From NCBI GenBank assembly GCA_964577955.1, contig CAZOAZ010000010.1, positions 1 through 64,000 on the forward strand: a DNA stretch of 64,000 bases, in the 5' to 3' direction. Below are positions 25,953-34,111 of the stretch, in pieces. The translations under genes were made by a program, and so were the position numbers. Positions within the stretch are counted from its first letter, which is position 1; each line of letters begins with the position of its first letter. This DNA is from CADEEX01 sp964577955. GTDB lineage: Bacteria > Acidobacteriota > Vicinamibacteria > Vicinamibacterales > CAVVIG01. The notes under the pieces are model-generated. The model ran no database searches. It had not been told where the DNA came from and worked only from the letters and a program-made list of their open reading frames with translations.

Positions 25953-26588
25953 TTATTTCACAAGGGTCACCGGGTCGCCTTCACAAATTTTTCCACCGGA
26001 GAATACGCTCGCATTGAGGGCCAGGCGACCGTCGAAGCGATCGACGATATCCCGGAGTACCCGAGGATCTTGTGCAGCGGTGTCGGGGTCGAACGTTGTC
26101 ATCACGCAGCGCCCACGCAGATCGGCCAGCGCAATCAGCACTTCGCCGATTCGCAGCTGCGCGCCTTCCCACTCACGTTCGCTGAGTCCGTCTACGCCGC
26201 CGATGACGAGATTGGGACGGAGACGGCGATGGTCGCGCCCGAACGCGGCGATCGCGCCGTCGGTTGCGACGAGCAGCGGCAGGATATCGAACCGCGCCGC
26301 CGACTCGTCGCGCACCAGACGGACCTCGCGGCCGACGCTGGCGCGAACTGCGCTCGTCACAGCCTCGTCGTTCCACGGACGGCCATCGACGAGCGGCTCG
26401 CCGTCAGCGCCGATCACGGCGCGATGGCGCAGCAGCGCAGGATGCGTGCGTGCGGTAATCACGCGTCCACGCGCGGAGACGTGGACGATGCGATCGCCGG
26501 CAATGCCGAGCGGCCCGATCGTCGCGCACTTGAGACGTTCACCGCCCATCGATTTCACCGGGTAGCGCCAAATCTCGGCCAGGTACAT
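25953..26588 (-). CDS. MOSC-domain protein
   Basis: A 211-residue protein. The N-terminal beta-barrel part begins MYLAEIWRYPVKSMGGERL with GIAGDRIVHV; the C-terminal MOSC part has LRPNLVIGGVDGLSEREWEGAQLRIGE and RGRCVMTTFDPDTAAQD, including the family's conserved cysteine. MOSC proteins carry sulfur or act with molybdenum cofactor, as in mARC and YiiM-like enzymes. The substrate is unknown. It is isolated between convergent and divergent neighbours. Confidence 0.88.
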   Translation of the reverse strand: MYLAEIWRYPVKSMGGERLKCATIGPLGIAGDRIVHVSARGRVITARTHPALLRHRAVIGADGEPLVDGRPWNDEAVTSAVRASVGREVRLVRDESAARFDILPLLVATDGAIAAFGRDHRRLRPNLVIGGVDGLSEREWEGAQLRIGEVLIALADLRGRCVMTTFDPDTAAQDPRVLRDIVDRFDGRLALNASVFSGGKICEGDPVTLVK

Positions 26589-26789
26589 TCAGATCCACTC
26601 CTTTGAAAACGCGGGAACGCCGAGCCCGTTGAGCCACGCCGCGAATCGTCCTGGATAGATCCGTCAGCGAGCCCGGCGGCCTCGGCGTTCGTTCTTTAGA
26701 CAGCACTGTTCGGTCTGCGGTTGCAGCTCGCGCGGCAGTAGCTCGTCACGCGTGCGCCGGCGGTCGGGCATGAACTACTGGCTACACCC

Positions 26790-26819
26790 TTACACCATGA
26801 GTGATATACCATGGTGTAA
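26790..26819. promoter_or_regulatory. VapBC operator: 10-bp inverted repeat
   Basis: TTACACCATG and CATGGTGTAA are perfect 10-bp arms separated by 10 bp, ending two bases before the vapB ATG at 26822. VapB antitoxins commonly bind such repeats to repress their own operon. A further half-site-like CTACACCC lies at 26782. Confidence 0.75.
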
Positions 26820-26821
26820 CC

Positions 26822-27091
26822 ATGGCGCTGAATCTGAAGAACCCGGAAGTCGAGCGGTTGGCGGCCGAGGTGGCCCGCCTGACCGGTGAATCAAAGACCG
26901 AAGCGATTCGCCGCGCGCTTGACGAGCGCCGCCGCCGCCTGAAGGGACACGCGCGCGCCGATCGCCGCGAGCGCGTCCTTCAGTTTCTGGCCACCACCGT
27001 CTGGCCGTCGATCCCGAAGGCTCAGCGCGGCCGCCGTCTGACTCGGGACGAAGAGGACGCGATTCTGGGCTTCGGGCGAGAGGGCGTGTGA
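26822..27091 (+). CDS. vapB: VapB-type antitoxin
   Basis: An 89-residue protein. The N-terminal MALNLKNPEVERLAAEVARLTGESKTEAIRRALDERRRR is a ribbon-helix-helix DNA-binding unit of the VapB/Rv0623 type. The C-terminal tail (WPSIPKAQRGRRLTRDEEDAILGFG) is the part expected to wrap the toxin. ATG 26822 lies directly after the operator palindrome. Its stop overlaps the toxin's GTG start by 4 bases (GTGA). Confidence 0.9.
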   Translation: MALNLKNPEVERLAAEVARLTGESKTEAIRRALDERRRRLKGHARADRRERVLQFLATTVWPSIPKAQRGRRLTRDEEDAILGFGREGV

Positions 27092-27474
27092 CGCTCGACT
27101 CGTCAGCGCTGATCGCAATCCTCTTCGCCGAACCGGGCTATCTGGAGCTCGTCGACCGCATCCTCGAAGCCGACGCCGTGCGTATCGGCGCGCCGACGCT
27201 CGTGGAGACGTCTTTGGTCTTCGCGGGCCGTCGACGTGGACGGGCCGGCCGCGAAGTCGAGGCACTGGTTCGCGAACTGGGGATCACCGTCGTCCCGTTC
27301 GGCGAGACCGAATGGCACACCGCAGTCGACGCGTTCGCGCGCTACGGGCGTGGACGGCACAAGGCCTCGCTCAATTTCGGCGACTGCTTCGCCTACGCCA
27401 CCGCCGCCGTCGCCGCCGATTCGCTGCTCTTCGTTGGCGACGATTTCAAGCACACCGATCTGCGTCCGGCGTGA
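27088..27474 (+). CDS. vapC: VapC-type PIN-domain toxin
   Basis: A 128-residue PIN-domain ribonuclease. Conserved acidic residues are visible: Asp4 in TLDSSALIAIL, Glu in PTLVETSLV, Asp in NFGDCFAYATA and Asp in LFVGDDFKHTDL. VapC toxins cut tRNA or rRNA when released from VapB. The GTG start overlaps the vapB stop. The 3' end overlaps by 29 bases the convergent gene at 27446. Confidence 0.92.
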   Translation: MTLDSSALIAILFAEPGYLELVDRILEADAVRIGAPTLVETSLVFAGRRRGRAGREVEALVRELGITVVPFGETEWHTAVDAFARYGRGRHKASLNFGDCFAYATAAVAADSLLFVGDDFKHTDLRPA

Positions 27475-28810
27475 CGCGGTCATCTGCCGGACCGAAGATT
27501 GTGCCGGTAGAAACAGGCTTCAGCCTCTCCGACATGACACGACGGGGTTCCGCACCTGACGCGTCGGCGAGCAACTGCGCCAGTTGGAGGACGCCGGGTA
27601 CGCGCAGGAAGAATCCCACCATCGCCCAGCCGAAGTGGATGTGTTCGAGCGCTCGGGCGACGGCTTCAACCCCGCACGCAGGCGGGCTGCCGTCGGACGG
27701 CTCGTAGGTAATTCGTGTGAGTCGCCCGGAAGCGTGTGATTCAGCCGGCACGATCGCCAGGTGCCGCACGCGACGCGCCTCGAACCAGGTGCGCACTTCA
27801 CGGCACATGTCGCACGACGCTGCGACGAAGAGTGAGGCGGGCGGCTCTTCGATGTCGAATGCGGGCCTCAGGCGCGGGATCCACGCCCTGACCCGGCTGC
27901 GGTACGCGTCCCATCGCGGACCAAAGCGGGCACTGAGATCCTGGTCCTCGTCCCACCTCGCCAGACCAATCGAATAGATGTGGGCGACGACGCCCGCCGC
28001 GGCTATCCACCAGTTGCGAAGCAGGACACCAAGGATCACGAACAGTAGAAGCGCTGCCAGCTGCATCGGGTTCCTGACGTACGCGTAGACGCCGGTCGAG
28101 ACGAGGCGTCGCGGCGGATCGAAAGGAACCGGCGTGCCGCCGCCGCGTGACGCAAACTCCTGAACCGCGGTGACGCCAAGGAGCGCGGGAATGGCAAGCC
28201 CCTGGATCGCCAGGCTGAGGGCCCAGCCGGACCAACTGAGCGGATTGCTCCAACTGCTGCCCGTGCCTTGGATCACGATCGCGGGCAACAGGAGCAACAT
28301 CAGGCCGCTGAACGCGCCCATCTGCAGCAACACGCGACCAGCAAGATGCGTTCGGCTCGTCGTCCACCGGGCCAGCAGCTGTGACGGCGCCAGGACGATG
28401 GCCACCCCGACGACGTCGCCGATCAACCACGCCCGGCCCAATCGAACGACTGGCGCCGCGGCCGGCATCAACACGATATCGATGACCAGCGCCGCGGTGA
28501 TGACGATGACGATCGGAACGGCGGGCGCGGCGAGCGCTGGTAACGCGCCCCAGAACACCGCCCATGCGAGCCAGAGATCCACGGGCATTCCAACCAGCAA
28601 TCCACCGGTCGCGTCGTATCGCCACCAGCCAAGGCTCGTCGCCCAGATGTGCAGCAGAAACAGCGCCGGAAGGTTCCACGCCGAGGCGAGGAGCGCGCCG
28701 GCCAGCGCATCGCGGTTCGGCCGCCGCCGGAGATAGACCGCGCCGATCGCCAGCGTTGCGAAATAGAGCGCGGCCGCCCGCACGAGGAAATAGCGATCGA
28801 GTCCGATCAT
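27446..28810 (-). CDS. Membrane protein with ICMT-like methyltransferase and DCC thiol-oxidoreductase domains
   Basis: A 454-residue protein. The first 190 residues form about six membrane helices. Next comes an isoprenylcysteine/phospholipid methyltransferase-like region: RLVSTGVYAYVRNPMQLAALLLFVILG and RWDEDQDLSARFGPRWDAYRSRVRAWIPR. The C-terminal 110 residues look like a DCC1-type thioredoxin-like domain (FVAASCDMCREVRTWFE) with a CxxC. The last residues (LKPVSTGTIFGP) translate a family A-like repeat. ATG 28808-28810 overlaps the stop of the preceding gene (ATGA). Function unknown; membrane thiol or lipid modification is possible. Confidence 0.7.
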   Translation of the reverse strand: MIGLDRYFLVRAAALYFATLAIGAVYLRRRPNRDALAGALLASAWNLPALFLLHIWATSLGWWRYDATGGLLVGMPVDLWLAWAVFWGALPALAAPAVPIVIVITAALVIDIVLMPAAAPVVRLGRAWLIGDVVGVAIVLAPSQLLARWTTSRTHLAGRVLLQMGAFSGLMLLLLPAIVIQGTGSSWSNPLSWSGWALSLAIQGLAIPALLGVTAVQEFASRGGGTPVPFDPPRRLVSTGVYAYVRNPMQLAALLLFVILGVLLRNWWIAAAGVVAHIYSIGLARWDEDQDLSARFGPRWDAYRSRVRAWIPRLRPAFDIEEPPASLFVAASCDMCREVRTWFEARRVRHLAIVPAESHASGRLTRITYEPSDGSPPACGVEAVARALEHIHFGWAMVGFFLRVPGVLQLAQLLADASGAEPRRVMSERLKPVSTGTIFGPADDRVTPDADRCA

Positions 28811-30057
28811 GGCGTCGCCACGGCGTCGATCAGGTAGCCGGCCGCCAGTCGCACGGCATACCGTTCCATCGGCCCGAAGTACCACGCCGGATCAAGGCCG
28901 CGCCGGTAGTGAATCGTCCAGGTCACGCGAGTCGTCTCTGGATCGACGGGCTGCCAGTCGACGATCGCCCGCTCCCAGTTCAGGAAGTGAGTCATGTGGC
29001 TATCGTCGGCAACTGCCTGCCACTCGAGGTGTCCTGCTCGCCGATTCTCCAACCGCATGACGAGCGCGCCGGTGCGCGGCTCCATGCCGTTCAGAAACGT
29101 CTCGCCGCCGCGCATCTCGATCTTCCACAGAGTGCCCATCGCGTCGGCGTCGACGCTGGAGCCCAGCGGGCGCGGAAATCCGACGCGCAACGGTGCGGGA
29201 AGAGCTCGCGCGAATCGTGGCGGCGAGAGGAGCGCACGCTCTACGGCGGCCAGGGGCGCGTCCAGGTCTCTCGTGACCTCAACAGATTCCGAGCGCCTGA
29301 ACGACAAGTGCGGACCGAGCCCTTCGAGGCTGAGCGGCGCCACGATCAACAGCACGAGCCCGGACAAGAACGATCGCGACGGCGGCCCGGCCTTGCGCAT
29401 TCGGTCGGCGGCGGCAGCCATCGAGATCGCCACCGCGTAGAAGATCGGGGCCGACATGACGATGCAAAGGATCCCTTCCCACATCATCACCAGCGACAGC
29501 AGCAGACCGACCGTCACCGCCTTGACCGCGACGCCGACGGCGCTGCGCGGCGTGACGGCCATGATGACGACGATGGCGAGAAGCGCCGGCAGTCCGACGA
29601 AGAGTCCCGCGCTCTGGTTCATCCGCACATCAACCAGGACTCGATACGCAACGGACGCCGCCGCGACGCCGGCGACGACGGCGGCCGCCCCCACTCGCGC
29701 GGTCAATCCTGATACTGCGGGATCTGGATCGGTTTCGCCCGGCGTCTCAACGTGATGTTTTCCGCGCGCCAGTGCGAAATTGATGAGGAATACCGGCGGC
29801 CAGATCAGCCACAGTAGAAAGACGACGAAGAAACGCAGATCCGGAATCAGGACTCCGGCAAACACCCCGACCACAGTCAGGCCTTGGACGCTGCTCGTGC
29901 TTGGCGGTGAGAAGGCGATGTTGATGGTGCCGAGGAGCAACAGCGCGATCCGCGCCCAGGTGACGAAGTCGCTGTTGTACGTCTGGGCCGGGGCTTGAGC
30001 CACTGCCGTGGCCAGCAGGGCCCAAAGAATCGCTTTCGTCAGGGGACGTGTCGGCAT
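28807..30057 (-). CDS. Polytopic membrane protein with C-terminal SRPBCC-like domain
   Basis: A 416-residue protein with about eight hydrophobic helices in the first 250 residues, after a signal-like N-terminus. The C-terminal 160 residues (SVEVTRDLDAPLAAVERALLSPPRF, then MRLENRRAGHLEWQAVADDSHMTHFLNW and TRVTWTIHYRRGLDPAWYFGP) look like a START/SRPBCC lipid-binding fold. The gene follows the tetR gene by 24 bp and overlaps the next by 4 bp, so all three form an operon. Confidence 0.65.
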   Translation of the reverse strand: MPTRPLTKAILWALLATAVAQAPAQTYNSDFVTWARIALLLLGTINIAFSPPSTSSVQGLTVVGVFAGVLIPDLRFFVVFLLWLIWPPVFLINFALARGKHHVETPGETDPDPAVSGLTARVGAAAVVAGVAAASVAYRVLVDVRMNQSAGLFVGLPALLAIVVIMAVTPRSAVGVAVKAVTVGLLLSLVMMWEGILCIVMSAPIFYAVAISMAAAADRMRKAGPPSRSFLSGLVLLIVAPLSLEGLGPHLSFRRSESVEVTRDLDAPLAAVERALLSPPRFARALPAPLRVGFPRPLGSSVDADAMGTLWKIEMRGGETFLNGMEPRTGALVMRLENRRAGHLEWQAVADDSHMTHFLNWERAIVDWQPVDPETTRVTWTIHYRRGLDPAWYFGPMERYAVRLAAGYLIDAVATP

Positions 30058-30081
30058 TGCTCCGCCCTCCGCGTGATTGGC

Positions 30082-30801
30082 CTACGCTGTCAGCACGGCT
30101 CCACTCTCCGGCAGCAGCCCGGCGTTCTTCAGGATGCCCAGGACCTTGCGCCGCATCGGGCGCAGAAACGGTGAGGTGACGACACGCTTCACGTCGACGA
30201 CGAAGTCGACCGCCGCGTCGATCAGCTTGCGGGTGCGCCGGAAGTTCGGCGACTTGTCATAGACGAAGTACAGCAGGATGCCCATGTGCAGGGTCCACAG
30301 CAGCGTCGGCGCCGCATCGCGCACATCGTCAGGCAGACGCTCGCCGGCCAGCGCTTCGGCGTAGATTCCGGCGCAGGCGGCCCGCTGCCCCGCCGTCGCC
30401 GGTCCAAACCACGACAGCGCGTGGTCCGGATCGCCGCCGTAGCGGAACAGCGCGCGCAGCAACCGCTGGTCCTTTTCGACGATGTCGATCTTGGAGTGGT
30501 AGGAGGCGCGCAGCCGCTCGCGCAGGTTCTTGGCTGTGGCAAAGGCGGCACGGGCCTGGGCCTGATGCTCGGCCTGGATGTAGTCGTAATAGGCGCCGAC
30601 GATCGCTTCCTTGCTCTTGAAGTAGTAATAGGCAGCGCCGAGCGACAGGCCGGCGCGGGCGGCGATGTCGCGCATCGTCGTCTCGTCGAGCCCCTGTTCG
30701 CGGAACAGGGTCAGCGCGGTGTCGAGAATCTGGCGGCGGGTTTCCTCACTGCCGGCGCGCTGCGGGACGGCGCGGACGGTCTGCTGGGTGCCTTTGAACA
30801 T
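30082..30801 (-). CDS. TetR-family transcriptional regulator
   Basis: A 239-residue protein. The N-terminal helix-turn-helix reads ETRRQILDTALTLFREQGLDETTMRDIAARAGLSLGAAYYYFKSKEAIVGAYYDY, typical of TetR. The C-terminal part (FRYGGDPDHALSWFG, LLWTLHMGILLYFVYDKSP) forms the ligand domain. ATG 30799-30801 sits at the centre of a 20-bp palindrome, so the repressor probably binds over its own start codon. A TTG two codons earlier is the alternative. It heads an operon with two membrane-protein genes. Confidence 0.9.
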   Translation of the reverse strand: MFKGTQQTVRAVPQRAGSEETRRQILDTALTLFREQGLDETTMRDIAARAGLSLGAAYYYFKSKEAIVGAYYDYIQAEHQAQARAAFATAKNLRERLRASYHSKIDIVEKDQRLLRALFRYGGDPDHALSWFGPATAGQRAACAGIYAEALAGERLPDDVRDAAPTLLWTLHMGILLYFVYDKSPNFRRTRKLIDAAVDFVVDVKRVVTSPFLRPMRRKVLGILKNAGLLPESGAVLTA

Positions 30802-30810
30802 GTTCAAAGG
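30791..30810. promoter_or_regulatory. Candidate TetR operator 1 (perfect 20-bp palindrome)
   Basis: CCTTTGAACATGTTCAAAGG is its own reverse complement and includes the ATG of the tetR gene. A related site lies 52 bp upstream, about five helical turns away. Confidence 0.75.
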
Positions 30811-30844
30811 CTACCGGGCCGGACGACCGGTGGTCAAGCGTCTT

Positions 30845-30860
30845 CTTGAACATGTTCAGA
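30845..30860. promoter_or_regulatory. Candidate TetR operator 2 (imperfect palindrome)
   Basis: CTTGAACATGTTCAGA shares the core TGAACATGTTCA with the site at 30791. It lies between the terC stop and the tetR start, where a promoter would be expected. Confidence 0.65.
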
Positions 30861-30877
30861 ATGACTCGCGGCCGGGT

Positions 30878-31627
30878 TCAGGCCGGGTCGTCGATGTAGG
30901 GCTGGCGCAGCTTCACCGGCGCCGTCGCCGGCCGCCGCACCCGCAGATTGATCATCTCGACGAAGACCGAGAATCCCATCGCGAAATAGATGTAGCCCTT
31001 GGGCACGTGCATGTCGAGGCCGTCGCCGACCAGCGAGACGCCGATCAGCAGCAGGAACGACAGCGCCAGGACCTTGATCGTCGGGTGTTCGCTGACGAAG
31101 ACGCCGATCGGGCCGGCCGCGAACATCATGATCGCGACCGAGAGGATCACCGCCGCCACCATGACCGACACGTCCTCGGCCATGCCGACCGCGGTAATCA
31201 CCGAGTCCAGCGAAAAGACGATGTCGAGGAGCATGATCTGGATGATCACGGCGGTGAACGACGGCACCACGCGCGTCGCGTGATGGCCTTCGCCGCCCTC
31301 GAGCCGTTCATGAATTTCGAGCGTGGCCTTGCCGATCAGGAAGAGGCCGCCGCCAAGCAGAATCAGGTCGCGGCCCGAGATGTCCTGCTGCATCACGGTG
31401 AAGAGCGGCATCGTCAGCCTGACGATCCAGGCGATCGACAGGAGCAACAGGATCCGCATCACCATCGCCGCCAGCAGTCCGGTGCGGCGGGCACGGTTCT
31501 GTTCCTCGTGCTTCAGCTTGCCGGCGAGAATCGAAATGAAGATGACATTGTCGACGCCGAGAATGATTTCGAGAAACGTCAGCGTAACGAGCGCGAGCAG
31601 TCCTTCAGAGGTAAAAAACGCGTCCAT
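30878..31627 (-). CDS. TerC-family integral membrane protein
   Basis: A 249-residue protein with about seven membrane helices and the family motifs: FLEIILGVDNVIFISILAGKL near the N-terminus and LLDIVFSLDSVITAVGMAEDVSVM in the middle, each with the conserved acidic residues. VSEHPTIKVLALSFLLLIGVSLVGDGL follows. TerC proteins are linked to tellurite resistance and to metal (manganese) export during secretion. ATG 31625-31627 is preferred; the open frame upstream runs into a palindromic repeat. Confidence 0.92.
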   Translation of the reverse strand: MDAFFTSEGLLALVTLTFLEIILGVDNVIFISILAGKLKHEEQNRARRTGLLAAMVMRILLLLSIAWIVRLTMPLFTVMQQDISGRDLILLGGGLFLIGKATLEIHERLEGGEGHHATRVVPSFTAVIIQIMLLDIVFSLDSVITAVGMAEDVSVMVAAVILSVAIMMFAAGPIGVFVSEHPTIKVLALSFLLLIGVSLVGDGLDMHVPKGYIYFAMGFSVFVEMINLRVRRPATAPVKLRQPYIDDPA

Positions 31628-31653
31628 GAGCGTGACCCTTTGAGGACGGCCTT

Positions 31654-31862
31654 GGGTGTCAGACACGTGTCTGACACCCCGTCAGACCCCTCGGCAAGTT
31701 TTCCGTAAAGAAAGTCTACTGGACTGCGGTTTCTCGCGGCCGGGATACCAAGAAGCCACTACAAATTGTGGTTCGTCCTAATCGAACCACAAGGTGTGTC
31801 AGACACGGTGTCAGACACGTGTCTGACACCCAAACTACGTCACGTCCACCCAAACTACGTCA
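31654..31862. repeat. Palindrome-bounded intergenic element (family C)
   Basis: A 26-bp perfect palindrome (core TCAGACACGTGTCTGA) at 31654-31679 and a 24-bp copy at 31807-31830 bracket about 130 bp. Between them lies a hairpin with 10-bp arms TTGTGGTTCG and CGAACCACAA at 31766-31792. At the right end CACCCAAACTACGTCA occurs twice (31827-31842, 31847-31862). No gene is visible. The layout resembles a small non-autonomous palindromic element. Confidence 0.65.
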
Positions 31863-32375
31863 TCAGTGTGTGATGCGGAAGGAATAGGTCTTCACGGAGA
31901 AGGCCCACCGCGTCTTGCCTGACTTGGTCGGGCAGTCGTTGTGCTGGCACTCGTCGATGGCGCGAATCGGGAGGAGCACGGCGCCGTCCTTCTTCGCTCG
32001 CAGGACGAGTTCGCAGGTCGTGACGTTCTCCTCGACCGAACACCTGCCGAAATTGATCCCGAGGTGATCCTGGACGTCCCGGATCTGCTGCTTGGTCATC
32101 TCGTCGGTCGGCAGCGCGATGTGAATCGTCCGCGTCTTCTTGATCTGCTTCGGCCACAAGCCGCTGAACGAAAAATACGAGCCTTCGTTGTTGCCGCGGA
32201 GCTTGAGCGGAACGATCACGTCCTTGCCGAGACCCATGTCCGCGATGGTTTCGGTGACGAACGTCGGGCCAAGCCCGCTGCACCGCGGGGGCGCGCACTC
32301 GCCGTCAACCGCCCAGACCGTCGCCAGGCCGCCGATCGTCAACGCCAGAAACAGGCCGCCGCTCCACTTCTTCAC
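31863..32375 (-). CDS. Exported protein of unknown function
   Basis: A 170-residue protein with a signal peptide (KWSGGLFLALTIGGLATVWAVDG). The mature part contains six cysteines (ECAPPRCSG, GRCSVEENVTTC, DECQHNDCP) and a beta-rich middle (KDVIVPLKLRGNNEGSYFSFSGLWPKQIKK). No family is recognised. The GTG start at 32373-32375 follows GAGGAG; the open frame continues upstream without support. Confidence 0.6.
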   Translation of the reverse strand: MKKWSGGLFLALTIGGLATVWAVDGECAPPRCSGLGPTFVTETIADMGLGKDVIVPLKLRGNNEGSYFSFSGLWPKQIKKTRTIHIALPTDEMTKQQIRDVQDHLGINFGRCSVEENVTTCELVLRAKKDGAVLLPIRAIDECQHNDCPTKSGKTRWAFSVKTYSFRITH

Positions 32376-32518
32376 CGCGTCGCTCCTCTCAGTTATGTTG
32401 CGCGCGTCCCTTCGCCGGTCGTCTCCCTTGTTCGCGCGGACGCATCGGACGGTCAGTCTGCCCAAGGCGGTCCAGCGATGTCAATCTCGGACCGGAGCGT
32501 GAGAACATAGCCTTTCCC

Positions 32519-34111
32519 ATGCCCGCCGGGCGCAGCAAGCTGCTGATTTTCGTCATCGCGTACTACGCGGAATCGACGCTCAGGAAAGTGCTCGAGCGCA
32601 TCCCGCCGGCCGTCTTCTCCCGCTTCGACTGCGAAGTCCTTGTGGTCGACGACGCCAGCCAGGATCGGACCTTTGCGATCGGGCGCGAGTATCAGGCGGC
32701 GCATCCGGACATCCGGATGACGGTGCTGCGGAACGAATTCAACCAGGGCTACGGCGGCAACCAGAAGGTCGGCTACAGCTACGCGATCGCGGAAGGGTTC
32801 GACTTCGTCGCGATGATCCACGGCGACGGCCAGTACGCGCCCGAAGAGTTGCCAGCGCTGATGCAGCCGCTCGTCGACGGCCGGGCCGACGCGGTGTTCG
32901 GCAGCCGCATGATGACCGCGTTCGGATCGCTCAAAGGCGGCATGCCGCTCTACAAGTGGCTCGGCAACCGCGTGCTGACGACGATCCAGAACCTCCTGCT
33001 CGGCAGCCGGCTCACCGAGATGCACTCGGGCTACCGCGTCTACTCGACGACCGCGCTCCGCCAGATTCAGTTCCGCCTCAACTCGAACGACTTCCACTTC
33101 GACACCGAGATCATCATCCAGCTGCTGAACGCGAAGCTGCGGATCGTCGAACTGCCGATCCCGACTTACTACGGTGACGAAATCTGCCGTGTGAACGGCG
33201 TGAAGTACGCCAAGGACGTTCTCGTCGCGACGACCAAGAACGCCTTTCATCGCGCCGGACTGCTGTGGCAGCGACGCTTCGATCCGCTGCCGCCGCCCGG
33301 CGAGGCCGGCAATGCCCACTACGACTTGAAACTCGGCTACAGCTCGAGCCATCAGTGGGCGCTCGACGCGGTGCCGGCGGGTGCGACGGTCGTCGACATC
33401 GGCGCCGGACCGGGCGGCATTGCACGCGAACTGGTCAAGAAGGGCTGCGAGGTCGCCGTCGTGGATCAGTTCGAGCCGACCACGCCGTCACCAGGCGTGC
33501 GTGTCTTCGTTCAGAACCTCGACGATCCGCCGCGCTTCGACGTGTCGCGCTATCAATATCTCCTGCTCCTCGACGTCATCGAACATCTGCGCCAGCCGGA
33601 ACTGTTTCTTGAAGCCCTGCGCCGCCAGTTCGACTACAACCCCAAGACGCTCGTGCTGACGACGCCGAACATCGCGTTCGTCGTCCAGCGTTCGCTGCTG
33701 CTGCTCGGACAATTCAACTACGGCAAGGCCGGGATCCTGGACGCCACGCACACGCGGCTCTTCACCTTCCGCACGATTCAGCGGCTGCTGAAGGATGCCG
33801 GCTTCAAGATCAAAGTCGTGCGCGGCGTGCCGGGACCGTTTCCGAAAGTGTTCGGGGACGGGCTGCTCGGACGCGGGCTGTTGAAAGCGAACGAGCTTGC
33901 GATCGCGCTCTCGCGAACGCTCTTCTCGTATCAGGTCTTCATCGTTGCGGAATCGACGCCGGATGTGGATTTCGTGCTGAAGCATACGCGACAGACTGCT
34001 GCCACAGCCGCCGCGAGCGGCGATCGTGGAATCCGGCTTCAGCCGGATTCTTCCGACTCCTCAGTCTTCACTGATCCCACCGCCACGCAGAACGTGCCGA
34101 GCGCGAAGTAG
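32519..34111 (+). CDS. GT2 glycosyltransferase fused to a SAM methyltransferase
   Basis: A 530-residue protein. Residues about 8-245 are a family 2 glycosyltransferase of the dolichol-phosphate-mannose-synthase type: DCEVLVVDDASQDRT, FNQGYGGNQKVGYSYA, MIHGDGQYAPEEL, GSRMM and EMHSGYRVYS. Residues about 265-450 are a class I methyltransferase: LDAVPAGATVVDIGAGPGGIARELV, QYLLLLDVIEHLRQPELFL and HTRLFTFRTIQRLLKDAGF. It probably makes and modifies a lipid-linked or surface sugar. The last 25 residues include a translated family B repeat (RLQPDSSDSS), and the gene overlaps by 73 bp the end of the convergent gene. Confidence 0.88.
   Translation: MPAGRSKLLIFVIAYYAESTLRKVLERIPPAVFSRFDCEVLVVDDASQDRTFAIGREYQAAHPDIRMTVLRNEFNQGYGGNQKVGYSYAIAEGFDFVAMIHGDGQYAPEELPALMQPLVDGRADAVFGSRMMTAFGSLKGGMPLYKWLGNRVLTTIQNLLLGSRLTEMHSGYRVYSTTALRQIQFRLNSNDFHFDTEIIIQLLNAKLRIVELPIPTYYGDEICRVNGVKYAKDVLVATTKNAFHRAGLLWQRRFDPLPPPGEAGNAHYDLKLGYSSSHQWALDAVPAGATVVDIGAGPGGIARELVKKGCEVAVVDQFEPTTPSPGVRVFVQNLDDPPRFDVSRYQYLLLLDVIEHLRQPELFLEALRRQFDYNPKTLVLTTPNIAFVVQRSLLLLGQFNYGKAGILDATHTRLFTFRTIQRLLKDAGFKIKVVRGVPGPFPKVFGDGLLGRGLLKANELAIALSRTLFSYQVFIVAESTPDVDFVLKHTRQTAATAAASGDRGIRLQPDSSDSSVFTDPTATQNVPSAK
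34030..34050. repeat. Family B repeat shared by two convergent gene ends
   Basis: AATCCGGCTTCAGCCGGATT is a near-perfect palindrome. It encodes part of the C-terminus of the plus-strand GT2-methyltransferase, and its TCA at 34039-34041 supplies the TGA stop of the minus-strand gene. Confidence 0.7.
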
